64,000 bases of DNA from Doryteuthis pealeii (GCA_023376005.1 CM042142.1:45794983-45858982), one strand, 5' to 3'. Counted from the first letter of the stretch, positions 8,937 through 19,405 are shown. Notes: a model not told the origin generated them from the sequence alone. Program-made: numbers and translations.

Positions 8937-9670
8937 CATATGTTATTATATAAAAAAAAAAGTTCACCTAGTGACGGATTTTTATTTCTTGTGGTCTGCA
9001 AATTTTTTTTTTATTCGAGCCGGGATTGTGTGAGGCCCAGTAGAAGAGAGTCTGCTCGAAGGTCCAGACATGACTTAAAATAATCTTCCATCCATTTTGT
9101 AACTGTCAAATTCTACCATTAGTCACATCCGGGCATTTTGAAAACCTTTTATTTTTCTTTTGATCATTTCCCCGTTTTCGTAAAAAGACAAACAAACAAA
9201 ACAAACAAAAAATACACACAAAAAAAAACAACAACAAAAAGAACAAAACAATTTTATCTCTGGAAATACAAAGATTTGTTTCCAGTTAAGATATTTAAAA
9301 AAAAAAGACATAAGAAAGTCTTCATTTTATTTACTCACAATTTTACTTATATGTCTCGTTTATCTGTTTGTTCTCATTTGTTCACAGATTGTTGTTGTTT
9401 GTTTTTTTTTTGTTGTTTTTGTTTTATTTATTTATTTATTTATTTATTCCTTGAGTTCATCATCTTTCATATCCGCCCTTTTCTCTGTCTATGTAAAAAA
9501 GAAAAGAAAAAGAATTAGCGCGAAATGTAAGTGACGAAACTAAACAAGAATCTATTTTCAAAAGACAACGGAGAAACCTTTCACATATTTTACATTTAAT
9601 TTTGTTAAAATATGAAACCTTATAAAAGATAATAGCAACAACTCAATATTTAGAACTAGATACACGACTT
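8937..9670. other. AT-rich DNA with simple runs
   Basis: Homopolymer and ACAAA-type runs, with (TTTA)n near 9425-9447. GTGAGGCCCAGTAGAAG at about 9030 is unique-looking. The overlapping open frames are low complexity and not supported as genes. Confidence 0.5.
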
Positions 9671-9673
9671 AAG

Positions 9674-9800
9674 GACCGTCTTAGTTCAGTTGGTAGAGCG
9701 TCTGACAAGGAACCACAAGGTTCCGAGTTCGATACCGGCCAAAAATCCCAAAAGTTAAGCTGTGATGAGTCTATTTAATACTTAGACGTGTGACCATTTA
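9674..9800 (+). mobile_element. Composite tRNA-like plus 5S-like SINE fragment
   Basis: 9674-9742 is a tRNA-like head (TTAGTTCAGTTGGTAGAGCG, GGTTCCGAGTTCGATACC). It is immediately followed by AAAGTTAAGCTGTGATGAG and ACTTAGACGTGTGACCA, the 5S internal region. A tRNA-5S heterodimer is a plausible element design; a chance junction of two SINEs is the alternative. Confidence 0.65.
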
Positions 9801-9865
9801 TAATATATATATAATAAATTATCAGTCAAGAGTTGTTCTCCTTTGTTTATGTTGGACTTATAGGA

Positions 9866-10095
9866 AATAACCGTAGAGTGTTTGGCTGGGAACCTCAAGT
9901 TTCCTGGTTTGATACCGGCTCTCACCAACTTAGCGTATGAGTAGCACGGGGATCTGTGTGGCAACGTGAGGACCTGGTGGTAGGTGTGGCGCTAAAAACA
10001 ATTTCCTTGGTCTTGTGCTAGTGAAAAGGGGATAGACTCCCTCGCTGTCTGGCTGATACCGACTGTAGGCCATCCCGTCGACTTTACTTACTTTT
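9866..10095 (+). mobile_element. SINE-A copy, 5' truncated
   Basis: It begins within the head (CCGTAGAGTGTTTGGCTGGG), keeps the B-box-like GGTTTGATACCGG, the AACTTAGCGTATGAGTAGC body and the CCCGTCGACTTTACTTAC end. Part of the body (CTCCACCTCAGACGC) is deleted. Confidence 0.9.
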
Positions 10096-10209
10096 ACTTA
10101 TTGATGTGCTTAAAATACTGCAATGTGTGTTATATGTCATTTAGAAATAAATTTTTACATAGTATATGGTGTGGATGGCAATTCCCTTGATAATTATGAA
10201 TAGGGCGGG

Positions 10210-10377
10210 ATTGCGCGAGAGACTAACAAGACTCTATGCAGCAGCAAAGATTGACTAAAGACAAGGATACCGGTAGCATTTACCAATTTAAACAGGGAGA
10301 CTTTCGGAAAGGCTTTCAGGAGATTGCGAAGTCTTCTAGATGTTATGGTTGAACTCAATGGCGATTTATTTGTATAA
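10210..10377 (+). pseudogene. mariner transposase C-terminus, relic
   Basis: Frame 10210-10377 translates to IARETNKTLCSSKD, one TGA stop, then VAFTNLNRETFGKAFRRLRS through LDVMVELNGDLFV to a natural stop. This is the conserved C-terminal tail of mariner transposases, downstream of the third catalytic Asp, which is not in this fragment. A cut-and-paste DNA transposase acting in the nucleus is implied for the ancestor. It abuts the truncated Helitron C end at 10378. It is dead: in-frame stop, no N-terminus. Confidence 0.85.
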
Positions 10378-10700
10378 TCTACTCTGTGGATATATCACAG
10401 TATGATAATTTAGTTATTACAACGTTTGATATGTTTACTAACTATTGCCAAATAGTTCAATATATAAAAAAATATAATAATCTTAATCTAACTCCCTCTC
10501 TCACTAAAAATATTTACATTGATTTTCTGATAAAATTGTTTAATGTATGATTAAAGTACTCCCCGGGCGTTTAAAATATCTATATGAATTTACCGACAAA
10601 AAAGTGAAAACAAAAAAACACGACTCGGAAAATCTAAGTTGGGCCGGAAATTCGCCTGACGCTGGGTTGCCAAAACATAGCGTACATTAAGGCAGGAAGC
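10378..10700 (-). mobile_element. Helitron C copy (3' terminus lost)
   Basis: CTGTGGATATATCACAGTATG is the family's terminal hairpin, but the flanking CTAG seen at 45317 and 51464 is replaced by the mariner relic. Internal GTTTGATATGTTTAC, AATAGTTCAATATATAAAAA and GCGTTTAAAATATCTA match 51490-51800. Confidence 0.7.
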
Positions 10701-10947
10701 CGGGACGACGTAAATTTTTTTTTTTTTTCAGTTCATTTTTTATTTTACAGTGAAAACTTAAGCGACGCAAGACCATTTGGAATATTTCACTTTTAAAATG
10801 GGGAAAAATAAAATGGGACAAAAAAAATATCTGCGATTAACCGACAACAGATAATCTGGACTTGCATTTTTGCATTTCATCTTAAACAATTTGGACAGTA
10901 TCCTTTTTAAGCAGGATGATAACGGACGTAAGATTTAGGAACATGCA

Positions 10948-11035
<88 letters not shown>

Positions 11036-11240
11036 AGAGAGGGTACTTCGAGATATTTTCATGCAATTTTGTTAAATATTTAAAGTGAGATGTCAGTGTA
11101 CTTTAATTTTTGCGTAATGTAGACGACAGTTTATCCAGCGCACCGAGTATAATATATAATTTTCAAATATACGGTGCACACGGTCATACACGTTCGCGAA
11201 AATTAAATGTATTGTTAGTTTTGTACTCATCTTTGCAATT
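10701..11240. repeat. AT-rich DNA with (TA)n-(GA)n array
   Basis: (TA)n at about 10952-10993 continues into (GA)n to 11042. The flanks (10700-10950, 11043-11240) show nothing recognisable. Confidence 0.7.
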
Positions 11241-11307
11241 TTACACACACATACACACACATAGCTTCTGACTCGTTTTAGGTTCTCTCTTTCTCCCTCT
11301 CACACAC

Positions 11308-11391
<84 letters not shown>

Positions 11392-11400
11392 ATCCATACA
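11241..11400. repeat. (CT)n-(TA)n array
   Basis: CT repeats at about 11300-11341 pass into (TA)n to 11388. The Arg/Glu and Tyr/Ile frames are shadows. Confidence 0.9.
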
Positions 11401-11571
11401 CACGTGTTTCGACTTATCGAGTCTCTTGACATTTTGTGAGCTATCTACAGCCAGGATAGAAAACCGATCAATTCAGCATCAGGTGGACAGCTCGGCTATC
11501 GTCACTCACAGAATGCGAAGGGGATTTTAACTGTTTTAATACACACATCTGTATGTATGTAAAGGTGTTGC

Positions 11572-11603
<32 letters not shown>

Positions 11604-11606
<3 letters not shown>

Positions 11607-11855
11607 AAGAACCTAAAGTGAGGATGTAGCGTCCGACTAGGAACAACAAGGTTCCGGGTTCGATACCGGCCCTCACCAACTCAGCGTATGAGTAGCACAG
11701 TGATCTGTGCGGTAAAGGAAGGAGCACATTGTAAGTGTTTCGCTCCACCTTAGACTGCAAAACAATCTTCTTGGTCTAGAGCTAGTGAAAAGAGTATAGA
11801 CTGGCTAGCAGTCTGACTGGTACTGACATTAGGCCACCCGACGACTTTATTTTTT
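11604..11855 (+). mobile_element. SINE-A copy, 5' damaged
   Basis: The B-box-like GGTTCCGGGTTCGATACC and body AACTCAGCGTATGAGTAGCA are retained, ending at CCCGACGACTTTATTTTTTT. (TA)n arrays flank it on both sides (11576-11603, 11864-11887), so it seems to have inserted into a TA array, or to have seeded one at each end. Confidence 0.9.
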
Positions 11856-11887
11856 TTACTTTATATATATATATATATATATATATA

Positions 11888-12305
11888 CTGCTTGCTGTCC
11901 ATCGTATCTGATGATGACACCACGCGAATCATTTTCCTCCAATTTAATCGGTCTCTGGTTGCATCTTGTCAACTGCCTATGGGGATATTCAAGTCCTTCA
12001 GATTTCTTTTTATGTTGTCTTTGTACCTGAGCTTTGGTCCACCGATTCTACGTGATCCCTCTCTCAGTTGAGAGTACAGAATCTGCTTTGGTAGTCTATC
12101 ATCCCTAATGTGTTTAAGTGGCCAGCCCATCTCAGGTTGCGTTAGACAAGTATTTGATGCATGCCAGGGAGTCCAGTTCTCTTCAGGATGGTCCAGTTTG
12201 AAACATGTTGCCACCACCGGACATTCAATATGCTGCGCAAGTGATGCATGTAGTTGACATGTAGTCTATGGGCATCTGCTTTGTATAGGGTCCAGTATAA
12301 GTGTG
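11888..12305 (-). pseudogene. LINE reverse-transcriptase C-terminal relic
   Basis: Minus-strand frames give HLRSILNVRWWQHVSN, a stop, RNLRWAGH, then a frameshift, then RDDRLPKQILYSQLREGSRR IGGPKLRYKDNIKRNLKDLNI, a stop and RDRLNWRKMIR. This order (wWxxxhsN, RrLrWaGHl, RlPkqxLYgqL, GrpxLRYKD) is the well-known post-RT tail of non-LTR retrotransposon ORF2 proteins. At least two stops and one frameshift show a dead 5'-truncated copy. The clade cannot be fixed from this part. It is a different family from the relics at 29960 and 33020. Confidence 0.85.
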
Positions 12306-12439
12306 TGTGTATGTGTATGAAAATAGATATTTCTATATATCTTTCATAGTAGATACAAGTGTGTGTGTGTCTGTGTCTGTGAATGCGTTACGTACAGGCA
12401 AATAAGTATATATATATTATTCAAAAAAATATTCTTGAC

Positions 12440-13045
12440 AGTATATCCCGCCCTGTCAGCTGGGGCGTTAGAATGCACCGACTGCACCTGTGCAGAGGGG
12501 TAAGACTCCCCCAATGGGACAACCTGTTGGTCGTGAGTAGCGACCCGTGTTGCTTAGGGATAGAACCCAGTTGGATGAGCAGTTCATGACTTGCAATACT
12601 TCACTTTGGTCCTATCTTGGGCTATACGGGCGGTTGGAGAGGCCCTATCTGATCAATCGGTTGGTCACGTCAAGCCCTAGCACTTATATGATTTTCCCAA
12701 CCTTATTGCCCTTATGGAAAGCCCCAACCCCTTTTTAACATATGGGTGCTAGAAGTCGGTGACTGGGGTCTACATGTCTTGGGAATGACGTTAAACTCTA
12801 TCTGATGGTGAGGTTCCAGTTTTGGAGGTTTGGGGAATGTGGAGCACCCCTTCATCACCATTGCTCCCTGGTCCACTCTGACCCGGAGTGGTAGTACCTG
12901 TTAGGGTCCCATCTATGGGTTAAATAGAAAAACATGAGTTTATAAACAAAATTGTATTATGCATTAAGAATGAATTTATTTCACAACTTTATCGGCATTA
13001 AATGACCCACCGAGGTTGATATGCCGTAAAACAAAACAAATCAAA
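12440..13045 (+). repeat. Dispersed repeat R3, most complete copy
   Basis: The head is CAGCTGGGGCGTTAGAATGC ... GACTGCACCTGTGCAGAGG, containing the self-complementary TGCACCTGTGCA. The middle is GATCAATCGGTTGGTCACGT, and the 3' part has CACTCTGACCCGGAGTGGTA and CCCATCTATGGGTTAAATAG. The tail GGCATTAAATGACCC...GAGGTTGATATGCCGTAAAA can fold (GGCAT/ATGCC) and is followed by an A/C-rich ACAAAACAAA end. The oriented tail and many 5'-truncated copies suggest an RNA-mediated element. No ORF domain is visible; it may be a LINE 3' UTR or a long SINE. Confidence 0.8.
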
Positions 13046-13840
13046 CTTCACAGTATATCTCATCCTTGAATATAAACGTATATTGATGGTACAACAAGGT
13101 ATACAGGAAATAATAATTATTACCTAAAAGAAAAAAAGAACTTTGTAAATAAACGATTGAAATTATCGAATAAAATGATATGAGATAAAAAAAAAGTAGA
13201 TAATGTTCATGGGGAGGAAAAAAATCCCAGGCAAAAATATTTGTCCAACAGAGAAATAGAAAGAAATAAAATAAGTATTTTTTTTCTTTTTCTATCTTCC
13301 AACAACTTGCAATTCCTGTAGAATTCGTGTCTTTTCTTTTAACTCATTGAAAGATTATCGGTAATCCTTTAACCCTAGCCCTGCCAAATAAAAATAAATA
13401 AATCACTTTGATGTCTACAGAAGATGAACAAAAAAATGAATGAAGAAAAAAGGAAAAAATGGTTGGGTTTTTTCCTCTTTCATTTCCTGTAACTCTGTCC
13501 AGTTAATTATGTTTAACGTTTTCTCTGTATTTTTCTTTCCCCTCCCGCCTTTTTTATATGGTGCTTACAGTCCACGACATCATTGAGACCTTTTTTTTAA
13601 AACACAATGCTTTGATGTTATTGGGAGATAAATATAGTTTTGACAAGTGGAGGAAGAGAAAAATATATTTTATGAGCAAAAGAAAGTTTTCAAGAAGGTC
13701 TATTCAATGATATAATGGGTTTAAACTAGCAGTAAAAAAATTGTGAGTAAAGCAAAAAATAAGATTCAATGATGTCGCGGACTGTTTGGTTTTGTTTGTT
13801 TTTTTGTCTTTATCGGGGGGGGGTCTTGTTTTGGGTTTTT
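13046..13840. other. AT-rich DNA, nothing recognised
   Basis: No gene, repeat family or strong palindrome was noticed. T-rich and A-rich runs are frequent. Confidence 0.5.
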
Positions 13841-14864
13841 TTTCCTTCTGTAAGGGTTAATTTAATTATATTTTTCAACCTTTTTTTCCATCGTTTGTCC
13901 TTTCTTGCTTGTCTCCTTTCTCATTCCATACACCCTTTCTTTCTATTTTTTTCATTTTCTTTCATTTTCGATATTTGTTATTTCATTTATTCCTTCTTTC
14001 ATTTCATATTTTTCTTTTTTTTTCTTTTTTTTATAGTACTTTTCTGTATTTTTTGTTTTGTTTTTGTTTTTTTGTTTTTTAATCTTGTTTTTCTTTTCTT
14101 TTCTAGGTTTGATTTTATTTTATTTTTCATTTGTTTTTCTTTTTTTATTCCTTTCTTTCTGTTTTGTTTGCCTACTTTGTCCATGTCCCCTTTCGTTCTT
14201 CTTTTTTTTCTTTTTCATAAGTTCCTTCATTTCCGATATTTGAAATTTTTTTTTTCCTTTTTCTGTTTTTGTATTTATTTTTAAATGTTCATTCGTTTCT
14301 CTTGTTAATTTTTGTATAATTTTCACTGTTTTAACCATTGTTGTTATTTTTCTTTTATTTCTCTTTCTTCATTTCTTTCCCTTCCCTTTTTTCAATTCTT
14401 TATTTTCCGTTATTTTATTCATTCATTCTTATTTTTCTTTCTTTTTTTATATATCATACACTTATTCTCATCCTTTTGCCTTGCCTATATTTTTTCCTTT
14501 CTTTCTTTCTCGTCCGATACAATCTTTGTTCTTCTTTTCCCTATTTCTTTCTTTTCTTTTCTTTCTTCCTTTCTTTCTTTTCTTCTTTCTTTTTTCTCAT
14601 CCCATATACTTTTTTTCTTATTTTTCTTTACCCATCTTTCTTTCTTTCTTTCTTTCTTTTTTATCACATGCATCTTTTCTTCTCTTTTGCCTTTCTTTCT
14701 TTCTTTTCATAACCTTTTTCTCCTTTCCCTAACCCGCCTTTCTTTCTCTTTTCTTTCTTTTTTCTTTCTTTATTTTTTCCTATCCCATACACATCACCTT
14801 CGTTGCTACTTATCCATTATTCTTCTTTCTCGACCTATACAACCTTTGTTTTACGTTTCCTTTA

Positions 14865-14948
<84 letters not shown>

Positions 14949-15730
14949 CATACACACTTTCTTTTCATTTCCACCTTCACCCATCTATATTTCTTTCTTT
15001 CTTTATTTTTCATTCGATCCACCCTTTCTTATTCTTTCCATTTACCTCATCATTCTTTCTTTCTTCTTTTCTGTCTTTTTGTTTTCTTTCTTTTTTTCTC
15101 TTTACGCTTAGCCATATTTCTTTCTTTCTTTCTTTCTTTATTTATTTCCCATTACATACACTCTTTTATTCTCTTTGTCCTTTACTAATCCTTCGTTCTT
15201 TCTTTCTTACTTGCTCCATACACTCTTTTTCTTTCTCATCTCTACCGTTACTCGGTCTTTTTTCTTTCTTTCTTTCCTTATTTCCTTCTGCTTCCATACA
15301 TCCTTTCTACTCCTTTTTCTTTATCCATTATTCTTTCTTTCCTTTCTTCTCCCTTTCTTTCTATCATTTCTTTCTTTTTTTTCTTTCCCTTTAAAAATAC
15401 ACATTTTTATATATTCATCTATTTCCTTCCTATACACCCTTTCTTCTTTTTCCCTTTCTAATCTTGCTTCCTTCCTTTCTTTCTCTCTTTCTCTTTTTTC
15501 TTTCTTTCTTATTTTCTTTCCCTTTACACTTACTCATCTTCATATTTAAATATTAATTTATTCATTTACATCTCATACAACCTATCCTCTCATTTTCCCT
15601 TACTTATCTTTCTTTCTTTCTTAACAAATTCCCCTCACCTTATTTTTCATTTACCTCTCACCTCTCCCTGCTATATTCTTTTTCTCTTCTCCTCCCACTT
15701 CCACTTAGAACCTATACCTCACCCCCTTCC
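13841..15730. repeat. ~1.9-kb polypyrimidine tract (TTTC)n/(CT)n
   Basis: The plus strand is overwhelmingly T and C: TTTC and TTTTC blocks, a (CT)n run of about 75 bases at 14873-14946, and recurrent interruptions like CATACACCCTTTC and CATTCTTTC at intervals of tens of bases. The 360-codon open frame at 14312-15394 is a consequence of low purine content, not a gene. Strong strand asymmetry makes triplex formation plausible. Confidence 0.95.
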
Positions 15731-16140
15731 ACTTTCTTTGTGCAAGCTTATCACCTATCCGGACATAATCGCCAATTTTCAAATAATTTTTATCTGACGA
15801 AAATAAACTGTTCCTTCATTGAACGTTGAATGGCGTTGAGATGTAACTCCCTCTCATTACACCACAACCCAATCTATTATCAGTATTTCCTGAGGGTGGT
15901 GGGTAGCATTTTAATGTCGACTTATATTTCAAACCATTTTTTGCTGTGATTTCCCGAAAAATACACAAGATCATCAAGATACGAATAAACTCGGCCATTT
16001 TTTTTTTCATTCTTCACAATCAAACCCGCCTGCGATTTATAGCGCGCTTTAAGAATCAGGATGTATTGTTGAAATTGCCCAGAAAGAATTTGCTTTTACT
16101 CCCCAAGAGTTCCTTCAGGATTTAATTGATCTCAGTGATT
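15731..16140. other. Unassigned moderately complex DNA
   Basis: Mixed-composition sequence without a recognised family. The 64-codon minus frame has no recognised domain. Confidence 0.4.
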
Positions 16141-16144
16141 CTTT

Positions 16145-16215
16145 TGTCAGCGGGGCTTAGAATACGCTGACTATGCCTGATAAGGTGTAAGACCCCCCAC
16201 CCCGCAAACAAGGAT
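16145..16215 (+). repeat. R3 head fragment
   Basis: GTCAGCGGGGCTTAGAATACGC and CCTGATAAGGTGTAAGACC match the start of the 12440 copy. Confidence 0.65.
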
Positions 16216-16224
16216 GTTGGTTGT

Positions 16225-16475
16225 TTGGTTGGCTGGTTGGTTGGTTGGATTTTACGGTATGTCAACCCATTGGATCATTTTATGCAAAAGACCTTTTTTT
16301 ATTAATTTTTGATAGGTACTATTTTTTAAACGCATTTATAAAACACGTTCTTTAAACTCATGTTTTTCTATTTAACCCATTGATGGGACCATAACTATTA
16401 CTACCACTCCGGGTCTGAGTGAACCTATGAGTAATAGGAATAAAGGGGTACTTCACATTCCCCAGACCTATATAT
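16225..16475 (-). repeat. Dispersed repeat R3, 3' part
   Basis: Reversed hairpin tail (TTTTACGGTATGTCAACCC, GGATCATTTTATGC), then TTTCTATTTAACCCATTGATG and GTACTTCACATTCCCCAGA. It faces the R3 head fragment at 16145, so the two are not one collinear copy. Confidence 0.85.
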
Positions 16476-16627
16476 ATATACACGTTAATGTATGAGTAGT
16501 GGCTTACCGGTAGGTACGGGTACGATCGTTGGGAGCGCACAGTATCCAGGGGTTAAGACCGTGAAAAAACAATTACAAAGTGCTCAATACAATGTAGAGC
16601 AAAATTTATTTAAGAAATGAATATAAA

Positions 16628-16666
16628 TAACCTACTCGAGTTTCATCATCTGAATCGTCAGGGTTA
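16628..16666 (-). ncRNA. Hammerhead ribozyme motif, left arm
   Basis: Minus strand. Stem I UAACC/GGUUA, core CUGACGA, a short stem II (UCA/UGA inner pairs after a U/U step), GAAA, then stem III as the 8-base palindrome ACUCGAGU, and H17 = A. All invariant core bases are present. A palindromic loopless stem III cannot fold well in a monomer, so dimeric RNA action, as described for Penelope-like element hammerheads, is the likely mode. Confidence 0.75.
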
Positions 16667-16835
16667 CATCCGCTGAATTAATCGAGTTTTCGATTAATAT
16701 CAGTTGATACCACGTATGTCTGTTGAAACGGGTCTTATCTTTATCTTATCTTATCTTATTTAAGATAAGACCCGTTTCAACAGACATACGTGGTATCAAC
16801 TGATATTAATCGAAAACTCGATTAATTCAGCGGAT

Positions 16836-16875
16836 GTAACCCTGACGATTCAGATGATGAACTCGAGTAGGTTAC
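16836..16875 (+). ncRNA. Hammerhead ribozyme motif, right arm, damaged
   Basis: Same as the left arm with stem I GUAACC/GGUUAC and CUGACGA at 16842-16848, but one A of GAAA is deleted (GAAC at 16859-16862). This would disturb the catalytic core. Confidence 0.6.
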
Positions 16876-16891
16876 TTTATATCCATGTTCT

Positions 16892-16922
<31 letters not shown>

Positions 16923-17339
16923 GTATATAAAGATTTTTTAATTGTATGTGATTCGCGTATGCTACGCGCATTTGATGTTAAGGTTATAAAAGATACATCT
17001 TGAATTAATACAAGATTGGTCTAGACAAAAAATCAATTGAATTTCTTTAGTGTTAAGCCATTCGAATTATGAGTTGCATCATTCTTTCATGTTTCAAAAG
17101 AACCCAGTAAATATAGCATTTATATCCCTGACATTGAATTGAATTATAAATATATATATATATATATATTTATGTATTAATATTAATATTATATTAGATA
17201 TTCACAGTTACTAAAAGCGAATTGGTACTTTGCCAGTTCGAGCATCCGTGAAATGTCTGCGAGGCCCCCATTCTGAGTCTAAACAATGCTCACTTATATA
17301 TGGTCTATCACCAATAATGAGTATCCTTTATTTATAAAT

Positions 17340-17388
17340 ATAGTAAACTCCCTCTCTATCTATCTATCTATTTATCTATCTATCTATT

Positions 17389-17430
<42 letters not shown>
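17340..17430. repeat. (TCTA)n and (TA)n
   Basis: A TCTA run at about 17358-17388 followed by (TA)n to 17427. Confidence 0.9.
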
Positions 17431-17432
<2 letters not shown>

Positions 17433-17496
17433 AAAAGAAGATCCGCAAAATGGATTATGTTTTTTAAAAAAAATTTATTATTTTTATCTTACATTT

Positions 17497-17535
17497 GCGA
17501 CACGTGTTTCAGATCTTCTGATATCTTCTTCAGGC
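17497..17535 (-). ncRNA. Hammerhead ribozyme motif
   Basis: Minus strand. Core CUGAAGA, stem II AGAU/AUCU (10.1-11.1 is A-U), GAAA, stem III the palindrome ACACGUGU, H17 = C. The inner stem I is GC/GC before an internal loop, a usual feature of natural type I hammerheads. A decayed relative lies on the plus strand at 20412-20460. (TA)n arrays lie on either side. Confidence 0.75.
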
Positions 17536-17564
17536 TTTGATCAATCACACACACACACACACAC

Positions 17565-17565
17565 A

Positions 17566-17608
<43 letters not shown>
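17565..17608. repeat. (TA)n microsatellite
   Basis: A TA run following (CA)n at 17547-17564. Confidence 0.9.
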
Positions 17609-17639
17609 TAATTGGTGATTTGCTTGAAGCATTGTTAAG

Positions 17640-17890
17640 TATGTTATTATATATTAATGATTTGACTGCAATTACAATGCATATAAAAAAATAAAAACAA
17701 AAAGATTTTTTTTTTACTTATCGATTTCAAAGTAAACTTTATCTTCAGAGACGATTTTCTGAAAATCGTCTCTAAAGATAAAGTTTACTTTGAAATCGAT
17801 AAGACACAAAAAACATCTTTTTGTTTTTATTTTTTTATATGCATTGTAATTGCCTTCAAAGCATTAATATATAATAATATATATGCGAAA
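17640..17890. repeat. Palindrome with hammerhead-like arms
   Basis: Arms 17645-17760 and 17762-17885 share TATATTAATG, ATTACAATGCATATAAAAAA, TCGATTTCAAAGTAAACTTT and ATCTTCAGAGACGATTTTC in inverse order. In the left arm (minus strand, about 17718-17752) the hammerhead core CUGAAGA and GAAA are intact, but stem I is reduced. In the right arm (plus, 17768-17805) stem I GUCU/AGAC, stem II AAAGU/ACUUU and stem III AUCGAU are intact, but G5 is A (CUAAAGA). Confidence 0.85.
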
Positions 17891-18560
17891 TCATTAGAAG
17901 TCCATCAAATCATGTAGACGTTGAATGAAACACGAATAATTCATTGAAAGATCACCACCTTAATTCTGTGAAAAATCACTGGGGAAGATTTTATGCTCTT
18001 TCAGCGATTCCACCTGTGATCAGTGACGTTTTCATCCTCGACCAATCTTTCAACCATCCATTCGTGCGTTCGATAATCCGTCCGACCATTCACCCTAACC
18101 TAAACCATCTAAGCCCATATCGCCCTCCATATGGACGCATTCCTTTTGATCAAGTCGAACACACCAACCCACCGGCGCCCACCTCCTCCAACGACGTTTG
18201 ACAGTTACGAGCGTCTGTAAGAGAATTGGCACTTTGGCAGTTCGAGCATCCGTGAGATGTCTGCGAGGCCCCCGATCGCACATTCCACTGTGTATGATAC
18301 GGGTAGGGGCAATGCAGCATTCAGGCACGATGGGCGGTTTCTAAGCTATTATAGACGATGGTAGTTTGGGGCCTTTGCGGATCGCATTGCTTGGCAGCTG
18401 AGGAGAGTGCACGGGGGAATATCTTCTCGCAGTCAGCAAAGCGCCGTTTCTAATTTTGATATGCATTCGTATAATGTAAAGTGAAGCTTGGAGTATTAAT
18501 CTCCATTACACTAAATTGCAGCTTTCCTCATTACTAAATTGAAACGACTTCTGGCTCACA
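17891..18560. other. Unassigned mixed-composition DNA
   Basis: GC content rises here. GGCACTTTGGCAGTTCGAGC with CGTGAGATGTCTGCGAGGCC at 18217-18272 repeats 17222-17272, so a short dispersed repeat is present. Open frames on both strands (17944-18201, 18095-18328) overlap and have no recognised domain. Confidence 0.5.
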
Positions 18561-18905
18561 AATGATATATGCGCCAGAGCCGGGACCTCTTTCACTCCAG
18601 AGTCGAATATTTCCGATTTGTTCAGGGTCTGCAGGAGATATATTCTAATGCCTTTGGCACAATCGCTAGTTTTTCCCGGTTATGCATGAGTCCATTATGT
18701 CAGAGTAGGGTTCTTCAGGAAACAAAGGACTTCTTTTTCTTTTCTTTTTTCATTTTTTTTTTATCAAACTATTCTCATCAACATTGCTCTGATGATGGTT
18801 TGATAAAAACAAACGAAACACTCGAACGTAGACTATACTATCGTTCATTAATAAATACATTCTCTGAATATTTTGATATCTTTTGATATTCCAATACTCA
18901 CATAC
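18561..18905 (+). mobile_element. Possible hammerhead-bearing element, diverged
   Basis: At 18787-18830: CTGATGATGG, a stem GUUUG/CAAAC, then GAAAC and CACTCGAACGTAGAC. The order is that of a hammerhead core, stem II and GAAA. Stem III and stem I pair only weakly (AC/GU). Confidence 0.45.
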
Positions 18906-18949
18906 CGTCCAATTTATTTCCATTTTCCATTGCATGAATGTATTTTGGC

Positions 18950-19118
18950 ATCTTTTTTTCTTTAAAACATGTTTTGTTAAACTCTACTGACGATTCTTGA
19001 GTTTTTGTTCGATCCTTTCTAATTTTCAGGCCATCTTTTTAATATCAGGGTGGAACTGGTGTAGCAATCCACCAAAGGTTTCATTACGAGCGCTTTCGGC
19101 ATGTCCATCTGCCATATA
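18950..19118 (-). mobile_element. Penelope-like element fragment with half hammerhead
   Basis: On the minus strand a ribozyme 3' half (stem II GGCA/UGCC, CGAAAGCGCUCG) comes first, then TGAAACCTTTGGTGG and a decayed frame similar to 60910-61060. The CUGAUGA half is missing, and (TA)n begins at that place. The GAAA here is canonical, whereas the 61061 copy has one substitution. Confidence 0.65.
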
Positions 19119-19125
19119 TATATAT

Positions 19126-19195
<70 letters not shown>

Positions 19196-19224
19196 ATATA
19201 TAATATATATATATATATAATTTA
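19119..19224. repeat. (TA)n-(GT)n-(TA)n array
   Basis: A compound array, with a GT run at about 19144-19176. Confidence 0.95.
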
Positions 19225-19405
19225 ATATACCAAGCGTTGTTGTAGATCCTTGCGGAGAGAAAAAACCCAGCAGAAAGTTTGATTGTAAAAATATACTACC
19301 AAACATCAACCAGCAAGAAAAAAATTTTTGAAAAAAGAAAGACCAAGATATTCGTACCAACAAAAAAATAATCTATTGTACAGTATTTGGCCAAAAGAAA
19401 AAACA
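19225..19405 (-). repeat. Dispersed repeat R4, copy 2
   Basis: Reverse complement of the 3630-3790 unit: shared ATCTTGGTCTTTCTTTTTTC, GATGTTTGGTAGTAT and CCGCAAGGATC landmarks. Confidence 0.75.

Larger units (their letters stand above)
16595..16885. repeat. Palindrome with hammerhead in each arm
   Basis: Arms of about 115 bases: left 16625-16738, right 16762-16877. The centre is (TTATC)n plus TTATTTAAGATAA, which is itself palindromic. Arms are identical apart from a lost A in the right-hand GAAA. (TA)n follows at 16892-16925. Confidence 0.93.

Noticed and set aside
14312..15394. 360-codon open frame (and the 487/435-codon frames at 42399-43862)
   Set aside because: Composition is Phe/Ser/Leu only because the DNA is polypyrimidine; all frames on that strand are open and no domain exists.
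18095..18328. 77-codon minus-strand frame overlapping a plus-strand frame
   Set aside because: No domain, no repeat support, and a short dispersed repeat runs through it.
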